64,000 nt of DNA from Macrobrachium rosenbergii (GCF_040412425.1 NC_089742.1:76193625-76257624), one strand, 5' to 3'; shown: positions 11,521-26,918, counted from the stretch's first letter. Numbers and translations are program-made. The notes: generated by a model not told the origin, from the letters alone.

Positions 11521-11950
11521 ACTGAAATGAATAAGAACCCCGTTCTATCATTATATAAGCAATAGTATCATCAGTTCGTTTCATTAACTGGACACATTAT
11601 TTACCAATGCATCCAATACATTTTCTCATATCAAAGGGAAATATATATTTACATATAAACGAGAGTCTAATATAGCAATATCTCTTTAGATCTTTAATAT
11701 ATATTTATATCGCCTATGTATGTGTGTGTGTTGTGTCTATGTGTGTGTTACGTGTATTTTTGATCTTAGTTTTAACTGAAATGAATAAGAACCCCGTTCT
11801 TCATTAGAAAGCAACAGTATCATTCGTTTCATTAACTGGACAAAATCGATGCATCCAATACTTTTCTCCCTCAAAGGGAAATGCTTTTACATGCAAACGA
11901 GAGTCTAAGCAGCAATATCTCTTTAGATCTTTAATGCTTTTATTCGCCTA
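11521..11950 (+). repeat. Tandem duplication, two ~180-190-bp copies
   Basis: Copies at about 11,521-11,712 and 11,774-11,950 both begin 'actgaaatgaataagaaccc'. Where the second copy has 'tgc' or 'gct' at several positions, the first has short TA runs (for example 'acatgcaaacg' against 'acatataaacg'). Confidence 0.85.
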
Positions 11951-12088
11951 ATTGCTAATTCTCTCTAATCCGTTACGCTATTTTTTTCTTTTAACAAAAT
12001 ATTATTAGGTTCGAGAATATGCTGGAAAATCGATGTGGCACAACCTCAAGATTCATATTTGGGGAAAATTTGAACATTATAGTTATAG

Positions 12089-14430
<2,342 letters not shown>

Positions 14431-14505
<75 letters not shown>
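14431..14505. repeat. (CT)n microsatellite
   Basis: About 75 bp of CT directly upstream of the LINE 5' region. Confidence 0.95.
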
Positions 14506-14507
<2 letters not shown>

Positions 14508-14728
14508 ACGTGTTCTTTGGCATCAAAATTAAGTTTACTATTTCGAAAGAATGTTTTTAAGATGGAAAAGTGATGTATAAAAGAGAAATAAGGAATTAAC
14601 TTTGGCCTTAAACAGGTAGATCCACCCTAAAAGTGTTCGTGAACTATCGGTGATTAGCTTAATATCAGATTAGAGTGATAAACCGTCTAATAAGTTGTGT
14701 ACGAGCGAATTAATAAATTCTGAAAATC

Positions 14729-15241
14729 ATGGAGGAGTCAACCAATAGTGGCAAAAGGTGGAGAAATCTTGCATGCATAGGAGATATTCAATATGATGAA
14801 TTGGCAGGAAGGGAACTTGGTCTGCTGATCGTGGAGATAAATTGCAACATCGACCAAAAAGATGTAAAATCATTCACAGACATATTGAAAGGATACGATC
14901 CTTCAAATTGGAGCAAATCTGCTGAAAATATAATGAAAATAATAGAAGGGATACCAATGAAAGTTCAGGTTATCAAAAGACTTATAAAGAAAATCTACAA
15001 AAACCAACACATTCCATCAAAGAAAATAAGTACGGTGGAATTAGTGAATATATTGATTGATGCAATAGGCAAACGGATGCCTAAAGCATGTAAACTATGT
15101 AGAGTGTGGTATAGCATTGTAAATCCACAAAACCTGATTAGGAAATGCTATGCTTGCCATGTACCGACACACCCTTCATGTGCTGAAGTTGAGCAAAATA
15201 GAAATAAGGACACAAAAAATATTTTTGCTCAACATGTCTAG
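14729..15241 (+). CDS. LINE ORF1, N-terminal part with PHD-like finger
   Basis: 170 codons starting at an ATG about 220 bp after the (CT)n run. Residues about 111-150 contain CKLC, then KCYACHVPTHPSC; the final CxxC pair (CSTC) is found just past this point in the next frame (about 15,222-15,240). Together these give the Cys4-His-Cys3 spacing of a PHD-like zinc finger, which some CR1-type ORF1 proteins carry. ORF1 proteins bind element RNA and act as chaperones in the ribonucleoprotein. A one-base shift near 15,220 separates this part from the CCCH fingers, so the intact protein would have been about 450 residues. Confidence 0.7.
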   Translation: MEESTNSGKRWRNLACIGDIQYDELAGRELGLLIVEINCNIDQKDVKSFTDILKGYDPSNWSKSAENIMKIIEGIPMKVQVIKRLIKKIYKNQHIPSKKISTVELVNILIDAIGKRMPKACKLCRVWYSIVNPQNLIRKCYACHVPTHPSCAEVEQNRNKDTKNIFAQHV

Positions 15242-16077
15242 TATGGATAGACAAGGTCATTAAATCAAGACTTAATGTACAGATTGTGGAGGATGAAGAA
15301 GATGAAGAGGATGAAGAAAGGAAGAAAGAGGAAAATAGAAAAGAAGAAAATAAGACTGAAGAGAGGGAAAAGATTAATGAAAACAAAGAACAGGATAATA
15401 GTATGGATGCAGAGAAACTCATAGATTCTACATATGAGGCAATACAGCAACATACTTATGAAGAAATAAATTATGACATGATAAATCAAAATAAAATCCC
15501 AAAGAGGTTGTACCCGGATCTCCATACTGATGGGAAAGAACAAGAAAAAAAAGAAAAGAAAGACACAGTATGCACCCTTTTGAAAAGAGGGAATTGCAGG
15601 TTTGGTGAAAGGTGTTATTACAAACATCCCAAGATATGTCACAATTATGAGATATATGGCAAATGTGCATATCTAGATGGCTATGAAGAGGAATGCAGCG
15701 ATCTACATCCAAAAATATGTAGAAAATGGAAAGAAGGAAATGGATGTAGGTTTAATAAGAAATGTAGGTACATGCATCCTGTAGCCATGAAAAACCAAAA
15801 TCAAAATCAAATACATATAAAAAATCAAGGTAAAAATGAAACAAATAAAGAAAAGAACAAAGATCATGTGATGAAGGCAAAAAACAAGCCAACAACACAT
15901 TATGAAATGTCAGCACCACGATATGAGCCATCAGCACCTAGATATAGCACAAGGAACAAGCAATGTATCTATGATGCTAAGGGATGGTGCAGATATGGAG
16001 ATAAGTGCAGGTTTATGCACAAAGTGAATAAATATGAAGCTGGAAGAACAAGTATAATGGAAAAGTTGGATTTTTAA
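15242..16077 (+). CDS. LINE ORF1, C-terminal part with four CCCH zinc fingers
   Basis: The open frame has its first ATG at 15,286 (263 codons). It begins with a strongly charged Glu/Lys/Asp stretch (about 70 residues), then three CCCH fingers in a row: CTLLKRGNCRFGERCYYKH, a second with a longer middle spacing (CHNYEIYGKC ... CSDLH) and CRKWKEGNGCRFNKKCRYMH. A Lys/Asn-rich linker leads to a fourth near the C terminus, CIYDAKGWCRYGDKCRFMH. CCCH fingers typically bind single-stranded RNA, which fits ORF1. The stop TAA at 16,075-16,077 overlaps the ORF2 ATG. Confidence 0.8.
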
Positions 16078-16079
16078 TG
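16075..16079 (+). promoter_or_regulatory. TAATG stop-start overlap between LINE ORF1 and ORF2
   Basis: The ORF1 stop TAA shares its last A with the ATG that opens ORF2. The following frame is open for about 50 codons and contains the endonuclease motif MNAQGL. In some insect LINEs (SART1) a UAAUG overlap drives ORF2 translation by termination-reinitiation, so the arrangement is probably functional in the parental element. Confidence 0.65.
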
Positions 16080-19000
16080 TACGAATTTCTGGAAATGAAA
16101 AAGATCAACATATCAGAACAGGAAAGAGACATGGGAAAATCCTTATTATTACCCATATTAGATTATGGAGATAATACGCAAACCATCATAGTGATGAACG
16201 CGCAGGGTTTAGTTTCGAGTAACTCAAAAGAAAGATAGAGTTCTTAGAAGAACTAACCCAAAATGAAAAAATAGAAATATTGAATATAAGTGAAACCTGG
16301 TATTCCCAAGAGACTGGGTAATGATGACCAGATAAAGGGTTTCCAAACTTATAGATCAGATAGAAAAAATAGAAATCAAGGGGAACCGCGATATATGGGA
16401 GAGATGCCAATCAAGGAAAAATCTGTGAGAAATATAGTAACACAGAATGTGAATTAATAGCGGTAGAATTTGAATATGAAAAATTAGTGAACATTGTAAT
16501 ATATAGACCCCTAATACTAAAGAGTTTGACATAATAATTGAAAAATTGGATGAAATATGTAGAAATCACAAGGATTGGACTATACTCCTAACTGGAGACT
16601 TTAACTTTCCTTTTGTAGAATGGAAAGAACGAATAGGAGACTGTGGTTGTATTTATACATATAAAAAAGAGAGCAATAGTAGTGCAGAAGATAAGAGGCA
16701 ATTTGAAAAGCTATTAGATATGCTACTAGAACATAACATTCAGCAAATAAATCACCTACCAACAAGAAAGGATAATATTTTAGATCTAGTATTTGTGAAC
16801 GAGGTGAACTATGTTAAAGAAATAATAGTATATAACACGAGTATTTCGGACCATAATGTCATAGAACTAACAGTCCGTTCCAGAACATATGAAAAAACAG
16901 AGAAAAGCAAGAAATGAAAAAATGGGAAGGATATGGAAAATACAATTTCTATAGTAAGAATATAAATTGGTCAAAAATAAATGAAGAATTAAACAAAGAA
17001 TGGGAAAATATATTTGTAAGTGATGATATACAGGTAAATACCGATATATTATATAAAATATTAGAAATAGTGGAAAAATATATACCGAAGAAAAAAAGTA
17101 ATCATCAGTCACGAATTCCAAGAGACAGAAGGATCTTGTTCCAGAAAATTAGAAAGTGGAAAAAGCTCTTGCAAAAGAAAAGAATGCATGGAAAGTGATG
17201 GAACTAAAAGTAAGATAGAAAATGCAGAACAAAAGATTATACAATCAAAAGAAAATGAAAAAGGGAACCTAGAAGAAATTACTCTACAAAATATCAAGCA
17301 AAACCCTAAAAATTTTTATTCATATGCAAAAAGATGGATAAAATAAGAGTAGAAATAGGCCCTCTAAGAATTGAAGGCGATTAACGAATGAAAAAAGGAA
17401 ATATGTAACATATTAGCAGAAAGATATAAGAGTGAATTTACACCTAGAATTGAAAATGAAGATAATGATACAGAAATAAGAGATGAAAATACTGAATACT
17501 TATCAGATATAGATATTACAGAAGCCGATATTGTGCAGGCTATTAATGAAATTAAAAATGGATCAGCAGCAGGACCAGATGGAGTACCTGTCATATTGTT
17601 AAAGAAAGTGGTTCATTCAATCGCAAAGCCGCTAGCAATATTATTAAGACAAAGTATAGATACAGGCAAGATTTATGATGAGCATAAATTAGCATATATT
17701 ACTCCTACTTTCAAAAGTGGTTCAAGACTAGAGGCAAGTAATTATAGGCCTGTGAGTCTGACATCTCATATTATGAAAGTATATGAAAGGGTAATAAAAA
17801 AATATAATGAAACATTTAATGAAAAATAGATTGTTCAATATAGGACAACATGGTTTTGTACCTGGAAAAAGTACACAAACCCAACTGTTAGTCCACCATG
17901 AAAGCATATATATAAAAATATGATAAATGAAAAAGATACAGATGTGGTTTACCTAGACTTTGCAAAAGCTTTTGACAAGGTAGATCATAATATATTAGCG
18001 AAAAAAAAATTAGAAAACATAACATTGTTGACAAAGTAGGAAGATGGATAAAAGAATTTTTGCAAAACAGAAAACAGATAGTGATTGCAAACGATGAGAA
18101 ATCGGATGAAGCTACGGTAATATCCGGTGTACCACAGGGTGCGGTGTTAGCTGCATTGCTGTTTGTGATTATGATTGCAGACATAGACAGTAATGTTAAG
18201 GACTCAGTAGTAAGAAGTTTCAGAAGATGACACAAGAATAAGTAGAGAAATTGCTTGTGATGAAGATAGGAACTCGCTACAAAGAGACCTAAATAAAATA
18301 TATAAATGGGCAGAGATAAATAGGATGGTATTTAACTCTGATAAATTTGAATCAATGAACTATGGTGATAAAGTAGGAATGCTATATGCATATAAAGGAC
18401 CTAATAATGAGACAATCACAAACAAGGAAGCAGTTAAAGACCTTGGTGTGATGTTGAATAGAATATGTTATGCAATGATCAAATAGCAATTCTATTGGCA
18501 AAATGCAAAGCAAAAATGGGAATGTTGTTCCGGCACTTCAAAACAAGAAAAGCTGAACACATGATTATGCTTTATAAAACGTACGTTCGTAGTCCACTTG
18601 AATATTGCAATATAATATGGTACCCACACTACCAAAAGGATATTGCACAAAAATAGAGAGTGTACAAAGGTCATTTACAGCTAGAATAGAAGAAGTTAAG
18701 GACCTTGACTACTGGGAAAGACTACAATTCTTAAATCTATATAGTCTTGAAAGGAGAAGAGAACGATACATGGTAATTCAAGCATGGAAACAGATAGAAG
18801 GAATTACCGAAAATATCATGGAACTAAAATTATCAAAAAGAGCAAGCAGAGGTAGATTAATAGTGCCAAAAACTATACCAGGAAAATTAAGGAAAGCACA
18901 CAGGACATTAATCCACCACGCACCAGCATCGATAATGCAGCGTCTATTCAATGCGCTACCAGCTCATCTGAGGAACATAACAGGAGTGAGCGTAGATGTG

Positions 19001-19123
19001 TTTAAGAATAAGCTCGACAAATATCTAAGATGCATCCCAGACCATCCAAGACTGGAAGATGCAAAATATACCGGAAGATGCGTTAGCAACTCTCTGGTAG
19101 ACATCAAAGGCGCCTCACACTGA
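16077..19123 (+). pseudogene. LINE ORF2: AP endonuclease plus reverse transcriptase, frameshifted
   Basis: Endonuclease signals: VMNAQGL (about 16,195), ISETWYS (about 16,290), ILLTGDFNFPFVEW (about 16,585) and SDHNVIEL (about 16,850), the usual order in APE-type LINEs. RT signals: INEIKNGSAAGPDGVP (17,540), NYRPVSLTS (17,740), FVPGKSTQTQ (about 17,855), VYLDFAKAFDKVDH (17,950, motif A), SGVPQGAVLAALLF (about 18,125, motif B), and a motif C in which the DD pair survives but a frame change falls just before it (about 18,220). The tail PLEYCNIIWYP and QRSFTARI is the C-terminal region. At least six frame breaks make this a pseudogene. The enzyme would nick DNA and reverse-transcribe its RNA at the nick. 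Confidence 0.85.
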
Positions 19124-19189
19124 GGGACCTGGGGCAACCCGAACGAATTGTAAGGTCTGTAAGGTAAGGTAAGGTCTCTTGATCTTGCC

Positions 19190-20471
19190 AGCATTCGACT
19201 GTAATGTGCAATTTGATCGAAGCTTTTTTAAATTTTATCAGATAGAATTCTGACATAATGTCTGTTTAAAGAAATATTTTACGTACATTCTCGGTCATAA
19301 CTGAGACTAGTATAGCATTGGTCCTTCTCTAATAATATATCCATAGAATTAAAAAAAGAGAACCAAATTTCTGGGAAATTATACATACCCTACATACATA
19401 CTTCCATACATACAAACATAAGGTTAAATTTAACCATCCAACTGTTATTGTCTTCTCTGCTCTCCTCTCTCCTCTCTACTCTCTCTCTCTCTCTCTCTCT
19501 CTCAATTCTGTCATTTGCATCACGGGCAGCTCAAAAAAAACCGTTTATCCTACTTCTTGCTCAGTAATTTACACAGTGAATCCCACATATAAATCGCCCA
19601 CTCCAAATCCTTGTCACTAAAAGTATCATAAATCAGAACAAATTTATTTAGTCATTGATCCCCGGTGTTCATTTATTTTTTAAATGTTTGAGCGGAGGCA
19701 AAAATGCGGACTACTCGCTGTGGATCTAATTATGCAGAAGGAATAAATTACTGCCATTTTACCCTTAGTAAAAAAATTGTAGAATCTACAGAAAGTGTAA
19801 GGCTGATCAAATTATTTATGGAACTATAATAACCCTTTTCTAATATGGCGTCGCAACCTCATATTACTTGGCACGAGGACTAAAGGGAACCGAATACCAA
19901 TGGGTATGAAAGAATGACAGATAAGTATGAAAATATCTTTTTTACCTTTAATCATAAAATTGCTCTTCTTATGCCGATCTTCATTTTCCTCCTAATTTTA
20001 TCTACTGGACATTTTTTCGTCTTACACTCTCTCTTAATTTACAGATTTTAACTTTAAAACTAACATCAAGCAAAATGTTTTTAACGTCATTTAGACAAAG
20101 TACACACACACTTACATCGTTTATATTTATATATTTCTATAACTATATATTATAATTATAAATTATCAATATATATATAACCTCTTAACATATATATCTT
20201 CTAGTTTCTGTACAGAATATATATAGATATTTATATATCAACTATATATATAATTTTATATATTTCATATATATAATCACACATAAATTCAATTTGGGCC
20301 ATATAGTGACATTCCAGTGAGAATTACTGTAGTGCTAAACACGTTGAAATTATTGTAGATGGTGCTTTTCATTTGTGTTTAGTGCTAAGATAGAATCAAA
20401 TGTTTATGTTGGAAATCTCTCATTTCTCAAATTCTACGAATTTCTTCTCCTGATTCCTATATATTTATGTA

Positions 20472-20477
<6 letters not shown>
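19190..20477. other. Gene-free interval
   Basis: AT-rich sequence with a small (CT)n run at 19,480-19,502 and scattered short TA bursts between 20,120 and 20,290. No gene is visible. Confidence 0.5.

Positions 20478-20534
<57 letters not shown>
20478..20534. repeat. (TA)n microsatellite
   Basis: TA run directly before the degraded solo LTR. Confidence 0.95.
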
Positions 20535-20535
<1 letters not shown>

Positions 20536-21445
20536 TTATAAATATTACTGCTGTTATATATAACTTTTGATTTGTAAATAATATCAAAATACACCAAGAC
20601 ACACACAAGGTTGTCTGCATTAGGAACGTCTTCAGTTCAAACTTATATTGGAGAAAGGAATATAGCATTTAGGCATTTATATATAGGAAAATTTCTTATC
20701 AGCCTTAAAAATATTGGTCCTAAGGTCCTTATTTTAATTTCTACCTGTCTCTAATCAGAATGTTTTTAACAGAAAAAATAATGCCTAGGGGCAAATCAGG
20801 CCTGATTTTGACCTTATCTATAGAAACAGGCATCAGAAAATCACATTTTTGTATTTCAGACAAAGAAAACCCGGTTGGGCCTCTGGCGCTTTTGTCTATT
20901 AAGATTATTACAATTTGTGTTTTAAAGATTCTTCATTCAAACTTCACAAGTCGTCCGTTGAAATACTGAGACTTCGTTTCCTACGAGTAAAGTCTGTCTT
21001 TTTTTTCGCCCATTATTTTTATCTTCTTTCTGTGTTTCCCAATCTTTCTTTGTTTCATTCTCCAGCCACCATTTTGGTATTATAGGTTTTGCATAATCTA
21101 GATTAAGTCAAAGGAAATTTTGATCCCTTTAAAAACAGCCAAAATTCCAATTTGATTTTCGCCGTTTGGAAAGTCTCCAAATTTAAAATGGAAGTCATTT
21201 TAAATAACGGGGATGAATAAGTTTTTTAAATAATAATGAGTGCTCATTGGGGCAAAGAAAAGGTTTAGGGAATAATGAAGAAAAACCATTATTAACAAAA
21301 TATATTTCATGATGGATGTGTTGGACGACTTTATCATAAAGTCTTTATTCCTTGAATATTTTTTATAAAATCGACTTGTATTTGGCTTTATTGGGAATAA
21401 CATTTGATTAATTAACATCTGTCTTTGAGTTAACTGGGAATTAGA
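20535..21445 (+). mobile_element. Degraded solo LTR related to copy B
   Basis: Begins 'taaatattactgctgtta' and 'aacttttgattt', like the copy B LTR starts, then shares in order 'tcttcagttcaaa', 'agcatttag', 'aggaaaatt', 'atcagcctta', 'ctacctgtctc', 'tctagattaagtcaaa' and, at 21,405-21,430, 'attaacatctgtctttgag'. It is much more diverged than the two LTRs of copy B and is flanked by no matching internal region, so I read it as an old solo LTR with internal insertions. Confidence 0.65.
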
Positions 21446-21545
21446 TCAATGACGTATTATTGCCTAGTTTCAAAATTTACTTAAGCAACCATTCAGATAT
21501 AAGACACACATTATTATATTATATTATTAACTCTCTATATTATAT

Positions 21546-21736
<191 letters not shown>

Positions 21737-22093
21737 ATATATAACTCTAAAATTTTTTATTTTCACAAGTATCTTCTTTAACATAAGTGTTTTAATGAAA
21801 CTTTTCCCATTTTTAATGGGGTAGTGTCATTTGAGTCTAACTTTGATTTGATTATTAAATAATTCCTTCGTATATGATTGACATAAATGTTATTTCACAC
21901 AAAGAGAGATAAAACGAGTAGATGTTATCAGAAAAATATTGCAACCACAGTAAAATGATGCTAAGTCAGAAACAATACATCATGAAATATATTTCTTTAG
22001 ATATAAAACTTCAATATAGTTTTTCTTCATTATTATATTTTATTGCATATATATATTTTGCATATATTATATACATACATACATACATATATG

Positions 22094-22163
<70 letters not shown>

Positions 22164-22206
22164 ATATATGTGTGTATGTATGTATGTATGTATGTATGTA
22201 TGTATA
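22094..22206. repeat. (TA)n followed by (TATG)n
   Basis: TA run to about 22,157, then GTGTATATG and repeated 'tatg' units to 22,206. Confidence 0.9.
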
Positions 22207-24018
22207 ATGACAAAGTCAGATATCTTTTCCATTTGAAACCTTTTTATATGATTACGGATAAAATACAGACAGCAAAAAAATTTATTTATATCTAGCCTCT
22301 CTGTAACTTCAGGTAACTGCACCAAAAGCCAATTATTTTGCATTTCAAAAAAAGGGGCAGATGTGTATTTGTTCCAGACCAGGATAAAAATGATATGTTT
22401 TGGCAGTTTTGGATAAAAATGACCAGCGGAGGGGATTATCCAGAATTGGTAACACTGACGAGATTTTACGTTGTTGGATATTTTATTCATGAAAAAATGG
22501 TTTAACAATTCGTAGTCGACATACATGAATATCCACAGATATTTCAAAGATGTTTCATTGTCGCTGAAATGAATGGTTGTTTGGGATGATTATAGCTGAT
22601 GTTATTCATTTTAGGAGTTCAGTGATATTCCTCAAAACTTTGTCTCAGTTATTCCATACTCAATGGCATTAATAACACTTACAGCAAATGGTAGTGGGAG
22701 AGTCATATACATGATGAAATGAACTAATTCCTGATTTCTTGCACGACCTATGATTAGATAAATCTTTTGAACTTTTTGAGGTGGATAGAATTTATCTTCG
22801 TTACAATTTTTAAACATAGCGATTTCAGTCATTCATTGAGATATGAATTATTGACTTGTTTCACCACTTTACAATTTTTTTCATATGCATTGTCATCCAT
22901 AGCGTTGAAATGTCATTTTGAATTTTGTTGACAAGATTTAGCCTGACGTTATTTTCTAACCTCTCCAAATATCAGTGATTCTTTTAAAGCAAAGTATTTT
23001 CAATACATCTGTCTTGAGGAACTGTACCGTGGACTCTATCAAGATCCTCAGTTTATTCAAATGTTGAGCACTAATTTATCATACTTCTTGTACAGAAGTA
23101 AGTTCTGGTATCATCTCAAGGACTTTCTGCAAACAGAAGTAATGCTTCTGTAATTTTGTTTTGTGTTTGTTCACGTTACTAGCACCATATTTTATTTTCT
23201 TCGAGTTCCTAGGCAATATTTTTCAGAAACAGGTCTAGCAACTACTGTCCATATATATATATATGCTATTAGATATATATATATATCATCATATTTATCA
23301 CTCAATGTTAGCTGTATAAGGGCCATACTTATATGTGTGTTTTTCCAGAGTAACACTACCACCAGAAAACGTGAATTTTATGTTCGGTAAAATAAATTTG
23401 AGAAAGAATGTAACCAGTTCAGCTTTAATATTTAGCATTGCACTGCTGGACGTCAGCAGCAGTCAGCATTTTTAGTATTGGACAAAGGTAGTGGAGGCGG
23501 TGAGATCGCCCATTGAATGAAGACAAAGTCCATTACTTAGACAAAGATCAGTGGTTCATATTGGAATAACATCCTCATATCTTATGTGCGTGGATCAAGA
23601 ATTGCCCATGAACGTTCAGAAAGGATTTAAGAAATAAGATAGAAAAATAAGTGATGAAAATAAATTAAATATTTTAAAATGAAAATGAAACTCCATGAAA
23701 TGATCATAGATTTAACACCCTCTTGCCGTGATGTCACTTGCTGACACAGAACATGATCCTAAAATTGGTGAGAGAAAGATTTTCAAAATCTAGACAGAAA
23801 GCAGGGAGACAAAGATTTGAAGTGAGGCGATTTAAATGGCAGCCCCAGATCATAAGTAGACTACATTCGTTTGTCTTCTCCGTTGTTGGACTGCTGAGTG
23901 AAATATTAAAGTATTCAGGTGGAAAAAATTTAAAGGAAATAATGAACTCAGTCATTCATTCAGTCATTCATCTGATTTACATCTTTTGTAAGAAAATAAG
24001 AAAGTTTATATGATAAAG
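22207..24018. other. Gene-free interval
   Basis: AT-rich unique sequence. A 115-codon minus frame at 22,207-22,547 has no recognisable domain and runs into repeat translation, so it is not called. Confidence 0.45.
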
Positions 24019-24261
<243 letters not shown>

Positions 24262-24917
24262 ATATTTTGTTCAAAATTCAAAATATATATAGGATATTAT
24301 AATCAATTTCTGTATTCAGTAGTCTAAGGAAAACTAAATCTTCCTTGATATTATCTTAAAATGCATTTTGTTATTAAATTAATCAGAAGATAGTTATTAA
24401 AAACCATATATTCTATCATTTATTTTGGAACAAAAATAAATCTAAAACCCATTGGTAAGAGTAAATGATTTAGCAGGTCATTGTCGCTGCAGAAACAAAT
24501 TCACAGTTAGTATGAGAATAGAAAAAAAAAAAATTAAAATGGGTAATTTATGCCGATGTTAAATGAAGGAACCTAGTTCTTCCCACATTTCCCGCCAGGG
24601 CGCCTCTCATCGACCAGATTTTTTCTTCGCCCAGCATTTGCAAGAAAGGAAAGCACGGCATTTTCTACCTGAATAATGGATAAGAAATGACGAGCATAAC
24701 TTTCGCAGTGCCAGACAGACCCTGACATAACTCGCTGCTTTTAGCGGGCCTTCCAACTGAGTTTTATGACGCCTATTTGCTTTGATGCTATGCAATCCAG
24801 TATTGTTTCTCGGCGGCGCTTTTCCTCAAGGCAAAAGAAGCGTTCTTCCTCAGTGAAAATTTAAATAAAAAGGTAAATTGCGAGCCTTTTAAAAATTAAA
24901 TATATTGTTATTGGTTT

Positions 24918-25280
24918 TTAGTTTTCTGTAAAGGAAAACTATTGTGCCGGCTTTGTCCGCCCGTCCGCCCTCAGATCTTAAAAACTACTGAGGCTAGAGG
25001 GCTGCAAATTGTAGTGTTGATCATCCACCCTCCAATCATCAAACTTACCAAATTGCAGCCGGGTTTATGATAGTTTTTAAATTTAAGGTTAAAGCTAGCC
25101 ATAATCGTGCATCGATATAGGACATGCCACCTACGGACCGTGGTTAAAGATTCTTGGGCCGCGGCTCACAGCATTATACCGAGACCACCAAAAGGTAGCT
25201 CTACTTTCGGTGGCTTTGATTATAAGCTGTGCAAAAAACTCGATAGCGCTGAAGAAACTTCGGCGCATTTTTTACTTGTT
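24918..25280 (-). repeat. ~370-bp hairpin-rich interspersed repeat, copy R1
   Basis: Reverse-complement copy of the family also at 51,655-52,040 and 59,281-59,655. Shared blocks, in R2 orientation, include 'acaagtaaa', the palindrome 'tgcgccgaagtttcttcggc', 'tctatctttcggtggtctcg', 'gcacgattatggctaa' and the 'ggctagag' region. An internal inverted repeat (tactgaggctagagggctgc and its complement) would form a hairpin. No coding capacity; likely a non-autonomous DNA or retro-element. Confidence 0.85.
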
Positions 25281-25289
25281 TTTTGCTTT

Positions 25290-26915
25290 TCTGACTTGGA
25301 GGAAATTTGAATAATACTATTAAGTTTTATTCTATTGCTCTTCTACAAGAATGTTCCTTTTTTTAAGCCAAGTTATAGAAGAAATATAAAGCTTATGAGG
25401 TGAGATGACCCGGCGATTAAATGTTTGACAGTTTTATTGGTGCGCGGGACTCAATTTCATGCATGCAGTAGTATTTGCCATTACAATGAAATGTCTTGAA
25501 AAAAACCTAAATAATACACAGAAGACGCTAAAAATCTTAATAGGTAAGGTAAAATGTGCTAAGACGAAAGATCTGGATGGAGAATATTGAGTAAAACTAT
25601 GTTTTTTGCGTGCTTTCAGAATACCAAGACAAATCTAACAGCATTCATTCTCAAAATTATGTCAGTAGTTTTATCTCTTCATTTCATTGCTTCATCTTTT
25701 TAAATAACTGTGACTTGTTTCTGAAAAATTTCATTGAATATGAATTCTGACATAAGATATGCAAATTGTGCCTTTTCAAGTCAGTGGCCATGGAGAGGCT
25801 TGACCAGAGTGAATTAGCGAAAGTTCTGTGAATAAAGACTGACGTTCTTGTCATTTTTATGATTTCATAAGATGAAAGTTATAAGCACGTCTAGGTTTAA
25901 TTGCTGCACCGAAATGTAGGCCTAAGCGTGGCCTTTTTGAGAAGTAGGAGGGTGATTCTTGCCCCCTGAAGTTTGAGTTAAAAGATGAATATAGCGACTT
26001 CTATCTTCTGAATTGTTCAATATTTCGAAGACCTAAGAAAAATATTGGAGGTTAAGTAAATGCCATCAGTGACTACCCAATTTAACCCCTTCACCTGGGA
26101 TTTTTTTTCCTTTCCAGGACAGATGCTTGTATGTTCAGTTTAAGAATAAATACTGTAATATTGGCGTTATTTTAAAACAGTATAGTTTAGCATAAATTTC
26201 TGCTTCTCTTATACGACAAAATAAAAGGTAGACTCTACCTCATGAGCTTTTTCAGGTGTCTAAATAATATATTTCTCTCATATGACCGATATAAGTGATA
26301 TGGCATTATTAGCATATGGAACAGTTGTTAATTTTTATCATGTTAATCGAAATGAAAATTTGATATTACCTTTTGTGGGACTTTCTAGAAACTGTGTTTA
26401 AATTCAGGAAAAAAAGTTGAAAGGTCAATTGATGGATTTTAAGAAAGTTCCTAAGTGTTATTTTTTTCCTACATGAATACATGCATGATAGCTCGTACTT
26501 ATAATTTTTCTTAATTTAATTTTTCCGTACCCTAGTTCCTAATCGAAACATCATAAGCTCGAAACTACTACGAAGTATCCCAGAACCCAGCCCCCTTCGC
26601 CCACCCCTAGACCCGAAAACAGGCTTATCTCGATTTCATTAACGAGGTCACGTAAAATGTCCTTCCCAGAGAAGCTGACCAAGCCATTTTATTCATGACT
26701 AACGCCGAGAATCTCTTAAAGCCATTACCGATAAAAGCCATATCGTATCAGGCAAATATCTGAATTCATTTTCCCCTTCCATTCCCTGAGCAAATATTTT
26801 GGGAGACGGTATTTTGGAGACGGGAACTGCAAGCGCGCGCATGAAGAGTAAGATTAGTCTTTGAGGAATACAATTGAAGGAAGAAAGGACTTTACGAATA
26901 ATGCTAGATGTTTTT
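25290..26915. other. Gene-free interval, with a less AT-rich patch at about 26,570-26,860
   Basis: No gene seen. The patch near 26,570-26,860 is less AT-rich than its surroundings, has no repeat, and could be conserved non-coding sequence; this is only a compositional impression. Confidence 0.35.
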
Positions 26916-26918
26916 AAT

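Larger units (their letters stand above)
14510..19180 (+). mobile_element. APE-type non-LTR retrotransposon (CR1/Jockey-like), nearly full length
   Basis: Two reading frames in LINE order: ORF1 with zinc fingers (14,729-16,077) and ORF2 with apurinic-type endonuclease and reverse transcriptase (16,077-19,123). The element ends in a short run of 'taagg' units (about 19,150-19,175), the kind of microsatellite tail seen on CR1-group LINEs instead of poly(A). The 5' boundary is uncertain. Frameshifts in both ORFs indicate a dead copy, but few large deletions are apparent. The clade assignment is by motif memory; CR1 and Jockey relatives share the DFAKAFDKVDH string. Confidence 0.85.

Noticed and set aside
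22207..22547. 115-residue minus-strand frame
   Set aside because: No domain, no splice context, AT-rich and continuous with repeat translation.
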